A stretch of DNA of 64,000 nt from Gonatopus flavifemur (taxonomy: Eukaryota > Arthropoda > Insecta > Hymenoptera > Dryinidae), in assembly GCA_018340375.1 (NCBI GenBank), contig JAFFJZ010000004.1, positions 29,610,001 through 29,674,000 on the forward strand, in the 5' to 3' direction. The position numbers and the translations under genes are program-made. This document shows positions 1 to 11,300 of this stretch, in pieces; the first letter of the stretch is position 1; the number at the start of each line of letters is the position of its first letter. The notes beneath the pieces are model-generated. The model made no database searches. It saw only the letters and a list, made by a program, of their open reading frames with translations, and was not told where the DNA came from.

Positions 1-76
1 AGTACACTTCTTCAAAAACGTTCCTCTGAAGTGCTATTCATTTCTCATTTCAGAAGATTCTGCATCGATCGGTCTA

Positions 77-338
77 CACAGTAAAAACGAATTCCGTCAT
101 TGTGTAAAAAAGAAGTACGTGTCAAAATTCAAGTGTTGAATATTTAACAGTTTTGTGTGTTCATTTAACACACTGATCAAATGCTGTTCGATCGATTCAT
201 TTTCAACACATTAAAATGTTATTCGAGTTCAAATTAACACTTTGTGAGTGTCACTCTGGAATCAACACACGTTGAGTGTGAAGAAAGATGGTTAACATTC
301 GCTTGTGTGTTGAATTTGACGAAAAATTTTTTACTGTG
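77..338. mobile_element. MITE, CAC-G-AAA termini, TA target duplication
   Basis: The element begins CACAGTAAAAA and ends TTTTTTACTGTG, an inverted pair, and is flanked on both sides by TA. Its body repeats the word TTAACAC/GTGTTAA and CAACACA many times in both orientations. No ORF of note. It is one of seven elements in the window with the same type of ends (others at 32816, 44622, 48870, 56407, 59971 and 60767). The TA flanks suggest a Tc1/mariner-type enzyme moved it; this is inference. Confidence 0.75.
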
Positions 339-522
339 TATATCTCATGGACACGAATATTTAGGAAATTTCCAATCGACTCGGACCTGTACTTGGTCGA
401 ATCCGCAAGTGCATTCCGAAAGATCAGGATTATTGATAACATGACGATGTAATGACATAAAAAATAATAATCGGATGTGAAATTTAATTATTCACCAGAG
501 AGATGACAAAAAAAAATGAAAT

Positions 523-598
523 GTCTCCACACAGAATCGAACCCGACCGTTCTTCCGCAAGAAACATGTCTTTTGCCGTTAGGCTATGGGGTCTTGTA
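523..598 (-). repeat. tRNA-like sequence (SINE head or pseudo-tRNA)
   Basis: Read on the minus strand it has an A-box-like TAGCCTAACGGCAAAAGA and a B-box-like GGGTTCGATTCT at tRNA spacing (about 35 bases apart). The would-be acceptor ends (GACCCCA and the bases after the T arm) do not pair, so it is unlikely to be a working tRNA. A tRNA-derived SINE head or decayed tRNA fits best. Confidence 0.5.
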
Positions 599-599
599 A

Positions 600-1590
600 T
601 ATTTCGATCCACATATTACGTCTATGAAGTAATGCAGCGAAGGAAAGAGACTGATAATGCGTGAAATGATGAAATATCTATTTGAATGCTCAAATCTAAT
701 TATTCAGTCCATTGAAAATAATTTGCACTCAATCAATTGAATATTCAGTCTTATTATTTTGATGTTGATCAACATCTGATAATCGATGTTGATTTGATTA
801 TCCTCATTACTGGAATATCATAGTGATCTCTGAAAATTAATTTATCAGGGAAAATTATGGAATTCACCGCAGGACATTTATCATAGATCCCAAACTATCT
901 TAGAATTTTTCAACCATCGTTTGATTGACAATTCTAATGAAATTCATTGAAAAATCATCAAGATTTAAAATAATGATTAGAAATACGCAACTATTAGAAA
1001 ATTTTTATACAATACATATAGGAGTTCTTGAAAGCTTCATAATCAGTCATAAGAATAACCAATCATCTTATAAAATTTATGAAAAATAAATAATAATTGA
1101 AAAATTATTTACTCATATTCGATTTTAATTCAATTAAATGATGCTATGCATCAAATTTATATTTCATCGTGATAATTTAATAATCAGTATTGAACTGGCT
1201 CTTGATTTGAAAAAAAAACGAAAAAAATATCGAAGGGCCCCGGCCGAGAATTGCCCGGGGTGCCGGGTAAGTCAGTTCGATACTGATTACAATAAAATTG
1301 TCGCTTGGAAAAGAAAAAGCGGTGAAACTTTTCGGTAAGTCGACCGCGTGGGCTTTAAATTTTTTCCGATCTTGCACGGAGTTAGCCGATCGTAAAACAT
1401 ATTGAGAAGACAAAGACCGACGGATAGTTGGTTCTCTCTCGATTGTCCGAGCTGACTCGAAGTGAACCGACCGGTTCCGAATCACATGAATACGGGTTTC
1501 AATGTGTGCGTACTCCCGGCTGGAATGGTGGGGACGAGAAATGGTCAGATGGAGAGGGTAAATCGACTCGGTCGACCAAATGCTGGCATC
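600..1590. other. No gene seen; AT-rich with a short GC-rich patch
   Basis: Mostly AT-rich sequence with frequent stops on both strands. A GC-rich patch lies around 1236-1275 (GGCCCCGGCC and CCCGGGGTGCCGGG), followed by another less AT-rich stretch to 1590. ORFs of about 100 codons here show no recognisable domain. No RNA gene or mobile-element ends could be defined. Confidence 0.5.
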
Positions 1591-1591
1591 A

Positions 1592-2275
1592 CTGGCTCAC
1601 GGGCGGGGTTCCATCGATAGTAAACATTGAAGCGCCCTCTTATCGGATGGAACACGGAACCTGGTCCATCAACCCCCTCTCTCATTTTTCATTTTTCTTA
1701 TTCATGATGATGAAAAATTATATGCATTCAACATCGATACATAAAATCATTTTAATCAAATACGTGTTGAAAAGTGTACAAAAGAAATGCGCGATTTTTT
1801 AGTATTAAAAAATAAAATTGCAGTGTGTCAACTTCCATGATCCAACCATCAGAGGGCCGGTGGAACTTTTACCAGAGAGAAAATGAGAGGGCTCACGGGC
1901 ACCTTTTCACTGATAGTAAAAGTTCCACCGGCCCTCTGACGGTTGGATCATGGAAGTTGACACATTGCAATTTCATTTTTTAATACTACAAAATCGCGCA
2001 TTTCTTTTGTACACTTTTCAACACGTATTTGATTAAAATGATTTTATGTATCGATGTTGAATGCATATAATTTTTCATCATCATGAATAAGAAAAATGAA
2101 GAATGAGAGAGGGGGTTGATGGACCAGGTTCCGTGTTCCATGGAACTTCCATCCGATATGAGGGCGCTTCAATGTTTACTATCGATGGAACCCCGCTCGT
2201 GAGCTCTCTCATCTTCTCTCTGCTTTTACTATCAGTGAAAAGGTGCCCGTGAGCCCTCTCATTTTCTCTCTGACG
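1592..2275. mobile_element. Large foldback element with ~280-bp arms
   Basis: The stretch 1592-1871 recurs as its reverse complement at 1916-2203 with few differences, apart from a small insertion in the right arm near 2140-2150 (extra bases around ATGGAACTTCC). The 44-bp centre (GAGAGGGCTCACGGGCACC..) recurs inverted at about 2222-2275, so the structure is nested. ORFs inside both arms are mirror images of repeat sequence, not genes. The high arm identity argues for recent insertion or arm-to-arm conversion. Confidence 0.85.
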
Positions 2276-3374
2276 TAACCAATGTGGATTTTCACTACTC
2301 CAGTAGTGCATGTTATGCCTATTCGTCTGAAAATAGCACTTCAGCAAAGAAATTAGGATCTAATTGGATTTGTTGACGTGCCCATTGGCAAAAAATAATT
2401 CGGTTTTGAAAATCATTACAATGGAGTTCTTGATGCAATGAAATGTGGTAGGGGTGATTTTCATGTTTTTTCAATATCCTGCATACACGACGTTGCAAAA
2501 TTCTAAAATCATGAATTGTAATTATTGTTCAACGACCCGATAAAAAGATGCTCCATATCGCACGTTGTTCGGAAAACGTTCAGCATGAAGTGCAACAGCG
2601 GCATCAACATTCCTGGCACATTCACCATAAATGAGGATCGTTTCTATTCTTTCTCTCACAGGAATGGCCTCCAATATTGGGAGAAAGTTTTACAGAGACA
2701 AAGTTCAGGAAGAAATTAGCAGTCAGCAAAAAAAAAGATTAGAGAAATCAGGATATTCGTTGGCGTGCCGAGTTATGAACCGAAAATATCGAGAGACAGA
2801 ACGCAATTACACATAACACATCGGTTCGATGTGGTATGTTTTGTTTTCATGTAATGTTTCCCAGATAGAAAAGCATGCTCTGAATATTTTGTGACATAAC
2901 GTGCCGTAAACGTACTATCATGAACTCTGCTCAGCTTGCGATGATGCATAGAATGTGAACATTATATGTCTGCATTATGGTGGGATCACCTCGTTTTGCC
3001 ACCAATAACAATGCTTTATGCGGAAACACCTTGGCACCATGATGCGAACATTTTTTGGCGTCCATGTCACCATTATGATGGCATCATTGGGACATTTTTC
3101 TATCTGGGTTTTGAATTCAAAGACCGTGTACGACTGTGTTTGCGCCCGTGTTTGTGTACATTTAGTGTGGGATAATTGATCACAAGCTTGTAAGAGCCCA
3201 CTTCTTTGAAGGTAACTCAAACCATGGAAAATATCCTGGAAAGTATCTTTTGGAAAATCAACTTCCGCTTTTGCTTGTGGACGTAATGTTAGCTGTAAAC
3301 GAACAAATGTGGTTTCAAGGCAACGAATGTGTGGCTTAGATTGACGCCTATTCAGGCTGTTTCCAAATTTCAAT
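2276..3374. other. No gene recognised; several ORFs under 145 codons
   Basis: The region carries a 141-codon minus-strand ORF (3400-2975) and smaller plus-strand ORFs. None shows a domain, signal peptide or conserved motif that I recognise. It is less AT-rich than its surroundings. It could be eroded transposon or ordinary intergenic DNA. Confidence 0.4.
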
Positions 3375-4160
3375 GAGTGCGCTGCCTGAATGAGTTCCAA
3401 AAAAATATAAAAAATCCTTGCAAAAGCACTTCACTATCTCTCAATAAGAACAGGTGCCACAGGGCACCTACTTTTCCCCATTTGCTTTCACCTTCAATAT
3501 TATGTAATTATGGAGACCAACTATATCAGAAGAATATGATTTTCATACGGTTTTAATCAGTTATCCATGTAGTTTTTGAAGAAAATTTTCCAATTTTGAA
3601 AATTTCAAGATGGCGGCCTTGATAATTCGATAAGTTATGATTTTTTGAAGTGCCATACTAAAACCTCCATCTTGAAATTGTCGAAACTGAGAATTTCTCG
3701 CAAGAAGTACATGGAAAACTGGATGAAACCGTATGAGAATGATATTTTTCTGACAGATTCCTGGCGGAAAAATTTTGTTGAATTTTGTTTAATTTTGGCA
3801 CAGCAGGGTTTCAATGAAATTCAACAGAATTCCGTCAACTTGAACGAACTTTAATGGAAGTAAAAAAATTTGATTAAAAGTTGTTGAATTTTGTGGATAA
3901 TTATTGAAATTCACCGAAATTTTCTTGAATTCAGTTGAGTTTTGCTAATTTTCAATGAAAACCAAATGTGCCAAAAGTGAAGGAAATTCAACAAAATTAA
4001 ATGAAATTTTTCCGTCAGGGATGTTGTCCATGCTAGATAATAATGAAGGTGAGATCAAGTGGAGAAAAGTAGGTGCCCTGTGGCACGTATTCTTATTAGG
4101 ATATAGTAAAGGGCTTTGGCAAGGATTTTTTTCATTTTTTTTAAACTCATTCAGGAAGTG
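3375..4160. mobile_element. Foldback element with ~125-bp terminal inverted repeats
   Basis: Sequence at about 3379-3505 (with GTGCCACAGGGCACCTACTT) reappears inverted at about 4035-4160. The middle contains many variants of TTGAATTTTGTTGAATTT and its complement, that is, short words repeated in both directions. No protein domain is visible. It lies directly before the repeat starting at 4213. Confidence 0.75.
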
Positions 4161-4622
4161 TACTTTATTAAAACCCTAGAAAAACCTGAAATGCGCCACT
4201 CTAATGTGGATATGCTTCCCCAATAAAAATATTTCTCTTCAAAATTCTTCGAAACTCTTCAGATATTTCTACATAACTGTCAGATTTCGGACGCTTTGAG
4301 AAATTTGCAGAATTTTTAACCATAAATATTACTCTACAAATTTCTGCATTACTCTGCAAAATTGTACATAATTCTTCCAATCTTCGTAATATTTTATGAA
4401 TTTCTGCACAAAATTCGTACAAAACTCGCCAAATCTCCATATTACATTAAATACTTCTCTGCATATTTCTGCATTACTCTACAAATCTCTGTTTTATCTA
4501 TTCACTTTTGCTTGAGAAAAAAAATGTTTGTTCAGAGTTTATCTCTACAAATCTCCTTCCAGTTCGACTTGAATGATATTACGGAAGAGATAACCACATT
4601 GAAAGTCCATTTTTAGGAACTT

Positions 4623-4694
4623 TCCTCAGTGAGGATTGAACCCGGGTCCTGCGAGTGAGAAGCAAAGCCTCTATCACATCAGCGGATCTCCGAG
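4623..4694 (-). repeat. tRNA-derived SINE-like segment, copy 1 of 3
   Basis: On the minus strand it reads as an A-box-like CCGCTGATGTGATAGAGGC followed by a perfect B-box GGGTTCAATCC with tRNA spacing. The same segment occurs at 45345-45412 (minus) and 59862-59940 (plus). In the first two copies it sits at the same place within the larger repeat, so it was there before that repeat was copied. Confidence 0.7.
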
Positions 4695-4737
4695 ATTACT
4701 ACAGTAACCTTAAAGTACCACTTATGGGAATCATCGC

Positions 4738-5050
4738 AATGGAAAATTTGGAAAAATTCGTTTTCGTGAGGTATAGACCAATCAATTTAGAATCTTCTGA
4801 AACGAAAAATGAATAGGTTGTGGGAGAGGGGATTTTTTTCACCTCAACTTGTAAATTTTTCCAAGTGCTGGGTCGAATCGATAGAAAATTTTTAAAAATT
4901 CGTTCCCATCAGATATAGACTAATCAATTCAGAATCCTCCGAAAGGAAAGATAAGTGGGTCGTGGGAGAGAGGTTTTTTCGAGGCCTACTAGTGAATTTT
5001 ACTCAAGTTGTTTTGAGTCGATTGAAGAATTTGGAAAAATTCACTTTATC
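4738..5050. repeat. Tandem array, ~140-bp unit, about 2.3 units
   Basis: Units begin near 4741, 4885 and 5027 with variants of GGAAAATTTGGAAAAATTCG and carry AGACCAATCAATT, GTGGGAGAGG and TTTTTCCAAG in order. The matching array at 45455-45910 has about one unit more, showing unequal copy number between two otherwise similar repeats. Confidence 0.75.
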
Positions 5051-5086
5051 TCCGCAAATGCGATTTGAGAAAAATGTATAAAAGCG

Positions 5087-5905
5087 ATGAACGAAGTGAA
5101 GGAGCAAGTGCGATTGAAATTACAGATTCAAGGAGAAAATGTAAGCATCTTGAGATTTGCGGATGACATAGCTACATTAGCTACGAGTGGTGCTGAGTTA
5201 AAAAATATTCTCAACACTATGGAAACAATATTACTAGAAAACTATTGTATGAATATAAATAAAGACAAAACAAAATTCATGATTTGAACAAAAGCGAAAA
5301 CATCAAGAAGAACGAAAATCAAAATAGATGCAGAGACAATTCAGCAAGTCAAAGAATTTCAATATCTAGGAGGCTTAATTACAGAAAACGGTGAAAGCGA
5401 AAAAGATATAAGAGCAAGGAAAGCGCAAGGAAAACAGGCTTTCCACCAGAAGAAACAGTTACTATGTTCGAAGAATATTAGCTCAGCAGTAAGGAAGAAA
5501 TTCTTGAAGAGTTACGTTTGGAGCACAGCATTATATGGTTGCGAAACTTGGACAATTGGAAAAACGGACCAACGAAGACTTGAAGCTTTTGAAATGTGGT
5601 GTTATAGAAGGATGCTCAAAATACAGTAGATAGAGAAAGTCAGACATGAAGAAGTACTTGAGGAGGTAAATGAAAAATGAAGTCTTTTGAAACATGTCGT
5701 GACAAGAAGAAGTAATCTGATAGGACACACATCAAGCCATTATAGTTTATTGAACACAATATTAGAAGGAAAAATGAATGGTAAAACTCACGAAGGTAGA
5801 CCTAGATTAAGTCATATGAAGCAAATCATACAAGATAAGGGTTGTCGTAGATATGTAGAAATTAAGCGGATAATAGACAGGATTGGAGGATTTCATCAAA
5901 CCAGT
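5087..5905 (+). pseudogene. LINE reverse transcriptase C-terminal fragment (5'-truncated)
   Basis: The first ORF (5087-5287) has the reverse transcriptase active-site box as LRFADDIATL, followed by a helix and NINKDKTKF. After an in-frame stop the reading continues with VKEFQYLGGLITENG, the SLYGCETWT-like YGCETWTIGKT and RRLEAFEMWCYRRMLKIQ, all typical of endonuclease/reverse-transcriptase LINEs of the RTE type. Stops and a frame shift break it. It begins abruptly inside the repeat at 5080, and its tail has short TGATGA units near 5925. It is dead and 5'-truncated, as usual for LINE insertions. The clade assignment is inference. Confidence 0.85.
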
Positions 5906-7534
5906 CATAAGACTGATTACTTCATGATGATGACTGGGACAGAACTGGATGGGATATATATTAACCAGGATATCATATCCCCGAGAAGTTCTGCCCAGGG
6001 GCTATAAAACCTGAAACAACGCGTCGGGGATAATGTGACGGGACGTTCGAACGTGCTATTCCGTTTTCCTATCAATTTTCCCTGAAATCCTCATGTAATT
6101 CGATTTGAGATTGTTTGAAAATGAATATATTATCCATATGTAGGAAAATAATATTTTCATTTTCACATTTTTCAAAACTATTTTCCCATGTATTTACATA
6201 CGCATACACTGGACAAAAAGAAAAGAAAAAGAACCAGTGAGAGTTAATGGCCATGGAGCTCTAAAAAAACGGGCAAAACTTTTGCTACATACTTTTCCAA
6301 CAACTGAGCGGAGGATAAAACTTTTCAAGAATATGCAATGATAGAGCATATTGCCAAGGTTTGACTTTGAATATAAAATGGAAGAAAATAATTTGTGGGC
6401 ATTATTGACATTTGTAGGTTATCATGTTCATAATTCTTTGCATAATTTTCAGGAATCTTTTCCAGGTTCAACCAAATATCCAAAGTCTAATCTTGGCTAT
6501 GTGTTCCATCACTCCATATTAAAAATCTTTATTTAATGCTTAGTTGTTGGAAAAATACGTAGGAAAATTTTGCCCATTTTTCTGAAGCTTCATGGGCCTT
6601 AATGAATATTCTTCAAAGCATTCAACCAAAATGCATATAATCTACTGTTGACTACAATTAATTGAGAATCAATTTATTTGGAATATTCTCTAATACTTTT
6701 TCAATTACAAAATTTGTGAAATTTTATTTGTATTCATCTATTCAATTCAAAACCAGTACCAAATTTATCAACGCATTTCACAGTAGGTCACAATTCTACA
6801 GCACTTTGATTCAAACCGATTCAACTGACATTCACACTTCATATACTCCTCATGTATGCTTTTATTCATATTCTCGCCCTCAGTATTTCAAAATATGATT
6901 TATATATATTATACAGCCACATCATTTTGTCCAAATTAACATCATCTTATCGTCCATATCAACTATTTCCGGAAACTTTGTAATAGAGACGTGCAAAATC
7001 TATTTTTTCAATCATCGCTACCTTCTTCAAGATGTCGTCGGCTCTGATTTGATATTTGAATCAACCCGCTCTCAGGAGGGATGTATTTCTTTTATATTCA
7101 GATGAGTGATAAACCGTAGTCTCATTTGTAAAGCAGGACGCAGTCTTTGGATGATGCATTCAACTTCATTCTTCATAATATCACCGACAAACATGTATTT
7201 GATATGGTATCTATACTTCCAAAGTCAAGGAAAATTGATAATAATTAGAATGAACAGGATTTCTACGTAGTTAGGGACTTCGCAGTTGTACGCAAATCCA
7301 AAGACAGATACAGAACAGATTTTTTAAGGAGTGGTATAATGTATGTGTATGATTTGTATATACGTACACATGAAACTTCCTTGAAAAATGATAGCTTCTC
7401 CTAGCCCCCCCCCTTCACTCTCCTGTTCTTCAGGGTTCTCAGTGCTTGAATTGCCCTTCTTTTCTTATTGGTCATACTATTCAACACTGACTATAGAAGT
7501 ATGGACGGCTAGTTACCTCTACTTCTTCCATATA
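5906..7534. other. No gene; includes a diverged repeat (about 6340-6620)
   Basis: AT-rich intergenic DNA. The stretch about 6340-6620 resembles 37480-37720 (shared GTAGGTTA, then AAAATTTTGCCCATT and CATGG-CCTT in the same order), so it is an old interspersed repeat. The remaining ORFs are under 80 codons and show no domain. Confidence 0.45.
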
Positions 7535-7542
7535 CTCAATGC

Positions 7543-7736
7543 CAGGGTTGGCACGTAATATACTTCCAAATATTTTACATAGTTTACGACACGTAAGAAA
7601 CCGAGTATCTTACGCATAAAATCAACCCCTTGCCTTCGGGGGGACAGGAGGGTTCAAGTATCTTACATATATTACGTGTCAGAAACCAAGTATGATACGT
7701 AAGAAATTGAAAAATCACGTAATAAACCCAACCCTG
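7543..7736. mobile_element. hAT-type MITE, CAGGGTTGG ends, 8-bp duplication CTCAATGC
   Basis: The element begins CAGGGTTGG and ends CCCAACCCTG, and is flanked by a perfect 8-bp direct repeat CTCAATGC (7535-7542 and 7737-7744). It is 194 bp long, non-coding, and about 93% identical by eye to 44050-44244. An 8-bp duplication and CAG...CTG ends are standard for the hAT superfamily. Confidence 0.93.
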
Positions 7737-7744
7737 CTCAATGC

Positions 7745-8315
7745 AAAAGATTTTTCGCCAACATGTTGCGAGGTATCTCGAACTGATGTCCCAAAAGAGA
7801 TAATTTCATGTCTCAAAGCATAAAATACAATTGAAATAATATTCAAGAAAGAAATGATGGTGGTTATGAGTGTAGGAAATCAATAATTAAAATCGTGATG
7901 TTGAAAATGAAAGTTCTCGCTAATGTGTGGTATAGTCTTATTCAATTCATACATAAGCTATTTACCAATTTTAGTTCATGGGACATGGTGGCGTTGTAGT
8001 TCTGGTACATGTTGGCGTTGAATGTGAAGTTGACAACTATCAGTCCATACTTATATAGTCAAAGATTCAACAGAAAAGCGTAATTGAACCATTCTGTTAG
8101 AATTCAGAGACCGATAAGAACCCTGGCAATGGTGTGGAATTTACTGCACCACTGACACGGTTTTTCATGTTAACAGGATACGAACGCAGAGGTGGCTTCA
8201 TCCGGTGGAGATTTTTTTACACGAAAATACTCGAAACTGAACTCACAACAAAATTTTAGAATATTCAGGGATAAACCTTTGAAGATTCATCTTGGAAAAT
8301 TTCAGACTTTTTTAA
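7745..8315. other. 3' flank of MED23; no separate gene seen
   Basis: Downstream of the MED23 stop on the minus strand. A canonical AATAAA on the minus strand was not found close to the stop. A strong polypyrimidine-plus-CAG acceptor on the minus strand at 8340-8342 would open a short alternative last exon (8339-8316). Confidence 0.4.
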
Positions 8316-8396
8316 CTATGAATTTAGTTCCAAGTATTTCTGTGTAAGAAAAAAAATGCCACCAAATGGAGCCACCTCATATCTTTTTAACTGCAA

Positions 8397-11300
8397 TTAT
8401 TTTTGACATACCATGGCTGTGAATAAATTCCACAAATTCTTCAAGGTGTCATTTAGAAAAGGATACAATAAATCGCAGACTGGATCCATATATTTTAAAT
8501 GTGACTGAACACGGTCCACTTGTTCCAACATCTCGTACAAACTGACTGTCAGCTCGACAATACAACGAGGTCGTTCAGCATTAAATCTCGCTAAAGTAGG
8601 TCCAATCAAATGACAAGCAAATATTAATTGTTCTTCACTATTAACAACTGGTTGGATTTTCTCCTTAATAAACCTAAGGATATGGACAGTAGATATTAAT
8701 TTTTAGATAAACATGATCAATCGTAATATTAATCTGTATACTTACTGGGGCATGGTTGTTATCTGTCCAACTCCAGCATGATGCCATATAGAATGAGCTA
8801 AGGCTAACATATAACTGTACTTGTTTTCAAGTAGACTATTGTGCGTGAGATTGAAATTAAACATTTGGAAGGGCGTTAAATTCTCGTACTGCCAATTCGC
8901 TAAACCCAGACTACTTATAGTTTCTACTAGACGATCATGTAAGGCAGACCAATAACATTCTGGTAGTGCAGCTAGTAGCAGTCCAATACAATTAATCCAC
9001 AATTGGATTTCGTCGGATGGTATAACAGTATATCTAATGAACAAATACAAAAAAAATTATATTTAACTAAAATATATCCATTATATTTGACAAATGACGT
9101 ACCCTTTAATAACAACATCTAGCAATGAGTTTGCCACTAAATTAGGAGCCACTGGAACGGCCATGAGTTCTACACAGGTAACATATAACGCATGAGCCGC
9201 AGGATTAGGAAATTCATTGAATCTCCAATCAGTAGCAGGAAAATGTGCGGTTCCTGACATGGCTGAAATATAAACCAAAAATCAATTTAGACATGAATTT
9301 ACATCTTCCAGGCGAGAGTTTGGTTACTTACTTTCAACAATTCTCTGCACAAGACGAACATAGTAATCTAATTGTGGTACCCAAGCGACCAAATCATCAG
9401 CAGTTCGTGCCATATACATTTGATATGCTTCAGAAAGTGCCCATCCCGGAGGTCTAATTTCTCGAAGAGATCCTAAGACTGCGGATACCAGACAACGTTT
9501 CAAAGTGGATTTGTCTCGGAGTTTACGCCCGTAGTAATGTAAAGTATTATACAGATAAGTTACTGGCCGATCTTTAAGAATGAAATCAATTAAATTAATC
9601 ATACTGAATTCACATTATGTGAATACAAAACAAAATGTATACCAACCATGAAATTTATATAAACAACCAAGATGTTCTAACAATATTTCTAAACTTTTGT
9701 TTACTGGAGGGATTTCAAGGTATCGATGAACTACTATATCGAAGACAGGTAAAAATCTTAGACAAACATTTCCAAAATAAACAGGTAAACTTTGATACTG
9801 GCTTGGTCCTCCGCTTGCTTGTTCCATGATACCTTCGGGAGCAAATTTCTCTGGGAATTTTCTATGGAAAGCAAGATGCTTTTCATGCCAATTCGATTGT
9901 TTCCAATGCTCAGGTGAGTTTTCTTTAACGAATTCTTGTACTCTATTCCTGAATTCTGCAGTTTTAAGTAATAACAACTGTATGATAAAGAAGCATACTT
10001 GAGCTTCATTGCCTTCTAAAGTTCGCAAGGCCTGTGAATGTAATTTATTCATAATGTACGAACCAATCAAAAAATGTAAGGCTTCAATTTCAAAAACTTA
10101 CCAAACATAATACTAATCTATCAATCGTCACAATGTTGTATTTCCATATCATATCATTAATAGTGTCAACACATTTGTTCACGTGCTGACCACCAACACT
10201 GTTGGCAAATTCAAACACCAAATAATCGCAAAATTTCCGAAGATGAGCTGATAAAGCTCTAGCTCCTATCCTTTCTAAAATTCTGAAAAAATAAAGTAAC
10301 CATTAGTTAAAACTCTATATTTTACAGTTTCATTAATTAAAGGATCACCGTCGTTCTTTAAACTCAATCATAATTTTCCTCTGCTATTAAGCTGTTGAAT
10401 GGAAGGTAAGACTTTGGAATTTTTCTGATTTAGACTACACAAATTTACATGATCAAAGTCACGAACTACACTTTTCTAAAATGCTGATCGCAAAAAGACG
10501 TATGCTTATCTAAAGCAGTATATGTATTTCAATATCAATACTACGTCATTTAAGGAGATACCAATAGCGTGAAACTAGCCAAGTTGTTACAGCTAATGAA
10601 TTTTTATAAAACGAAGGAATGAATCTTCAATTAATTACAATACCATATAGAAGTTTTGAATCCTAAGCATTGGAAAATGAAAACGATCTCTTGTCGATTC
10701 AAAGCATGAATTCCTCCGCATTCTTGGGAAGTGATAGGTTTTTCAATTTAATTACAGTCATATGTAATCTCACTCCTATTCAACTTCTTCTGATGTGATG
10801 GAAGAAATTGTTAAACATGTTTTAGGGTGATTGACACGGAGATTGTAATTCAAATTCTCAATTTGTTTTGATCATTTTGAACAGAATATTTGTGACAGAA
10901 AGATAATCACAAAATGAGATTTTAATTATATTCAGAATAGCAACGAAAAAATTTCATATTTACAATGTAAAATGAACCTAAATACTATAAATAATGAAAT
11001 CCTTCTCTCCCTAATGAATTTCAAAATTATATATTTTCTATCAAAATATAACTATTAGAGTGTTCACAAAAAATAGAATTCCTTGAGAATTACAGGGTTC
11101 TCCAGATGTGTTTTAAGATTTATTCCAAAGAAAAGATTTTCGAATAAAAATTGAAAAAGTTTTCGACTAATCATAAGAAAATAACTATAATTTATTTAAT
11201 ATGGGCGAATTATTGTTGAATGAACAATTGTTCATAGACGTGATCCCTGTTGGAGTCGATCCTGAATTCTTGGGAGATTCATTATCTTTCATGGACATTC

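Larger units (their letters stand above)
4213..5080. repeat. Complex repeat, copy 1 (second copy at 44924-46345), cut short
   Basis: Starting at CTTCCCCAATAAAAATATTT this matches 44929-45930 almost throughout. The second copy continues to an inverted end at about 46345; this copy stops at 5080, where LINE sequence begins. It contains an internal tRNA-like segment (4623-4694) and a tandem array (about 4738-5050). Truncation by LINE insertion or deletion is the likely history. Confidence 0.85.

Noticed and set aside
523..598. A functional tRNA gene on the minus strand
   Set aside because: A-box and B-box are present but the acceptor ends do not pair and no convincing anticodon arm forms.
1236..1275. 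GC-rich patch as a CpG-type promoter
   Set aside because: Only about 40 bases, with no ORF or exon next to it.
1428..2347. ORFs of 88-124 codons on both strands near 1.4-2.3 kb
   Set aside because: They run through the arms of the 1592-2275 foldback and repeat each other as mirror images; no domain.
4738..5050. CRISPR-like repeat-spacer array
   Set aside because: The units are ~140-bp plain tandem repeats without distinct spacers, in a eukaryotic genome; no cas genes.
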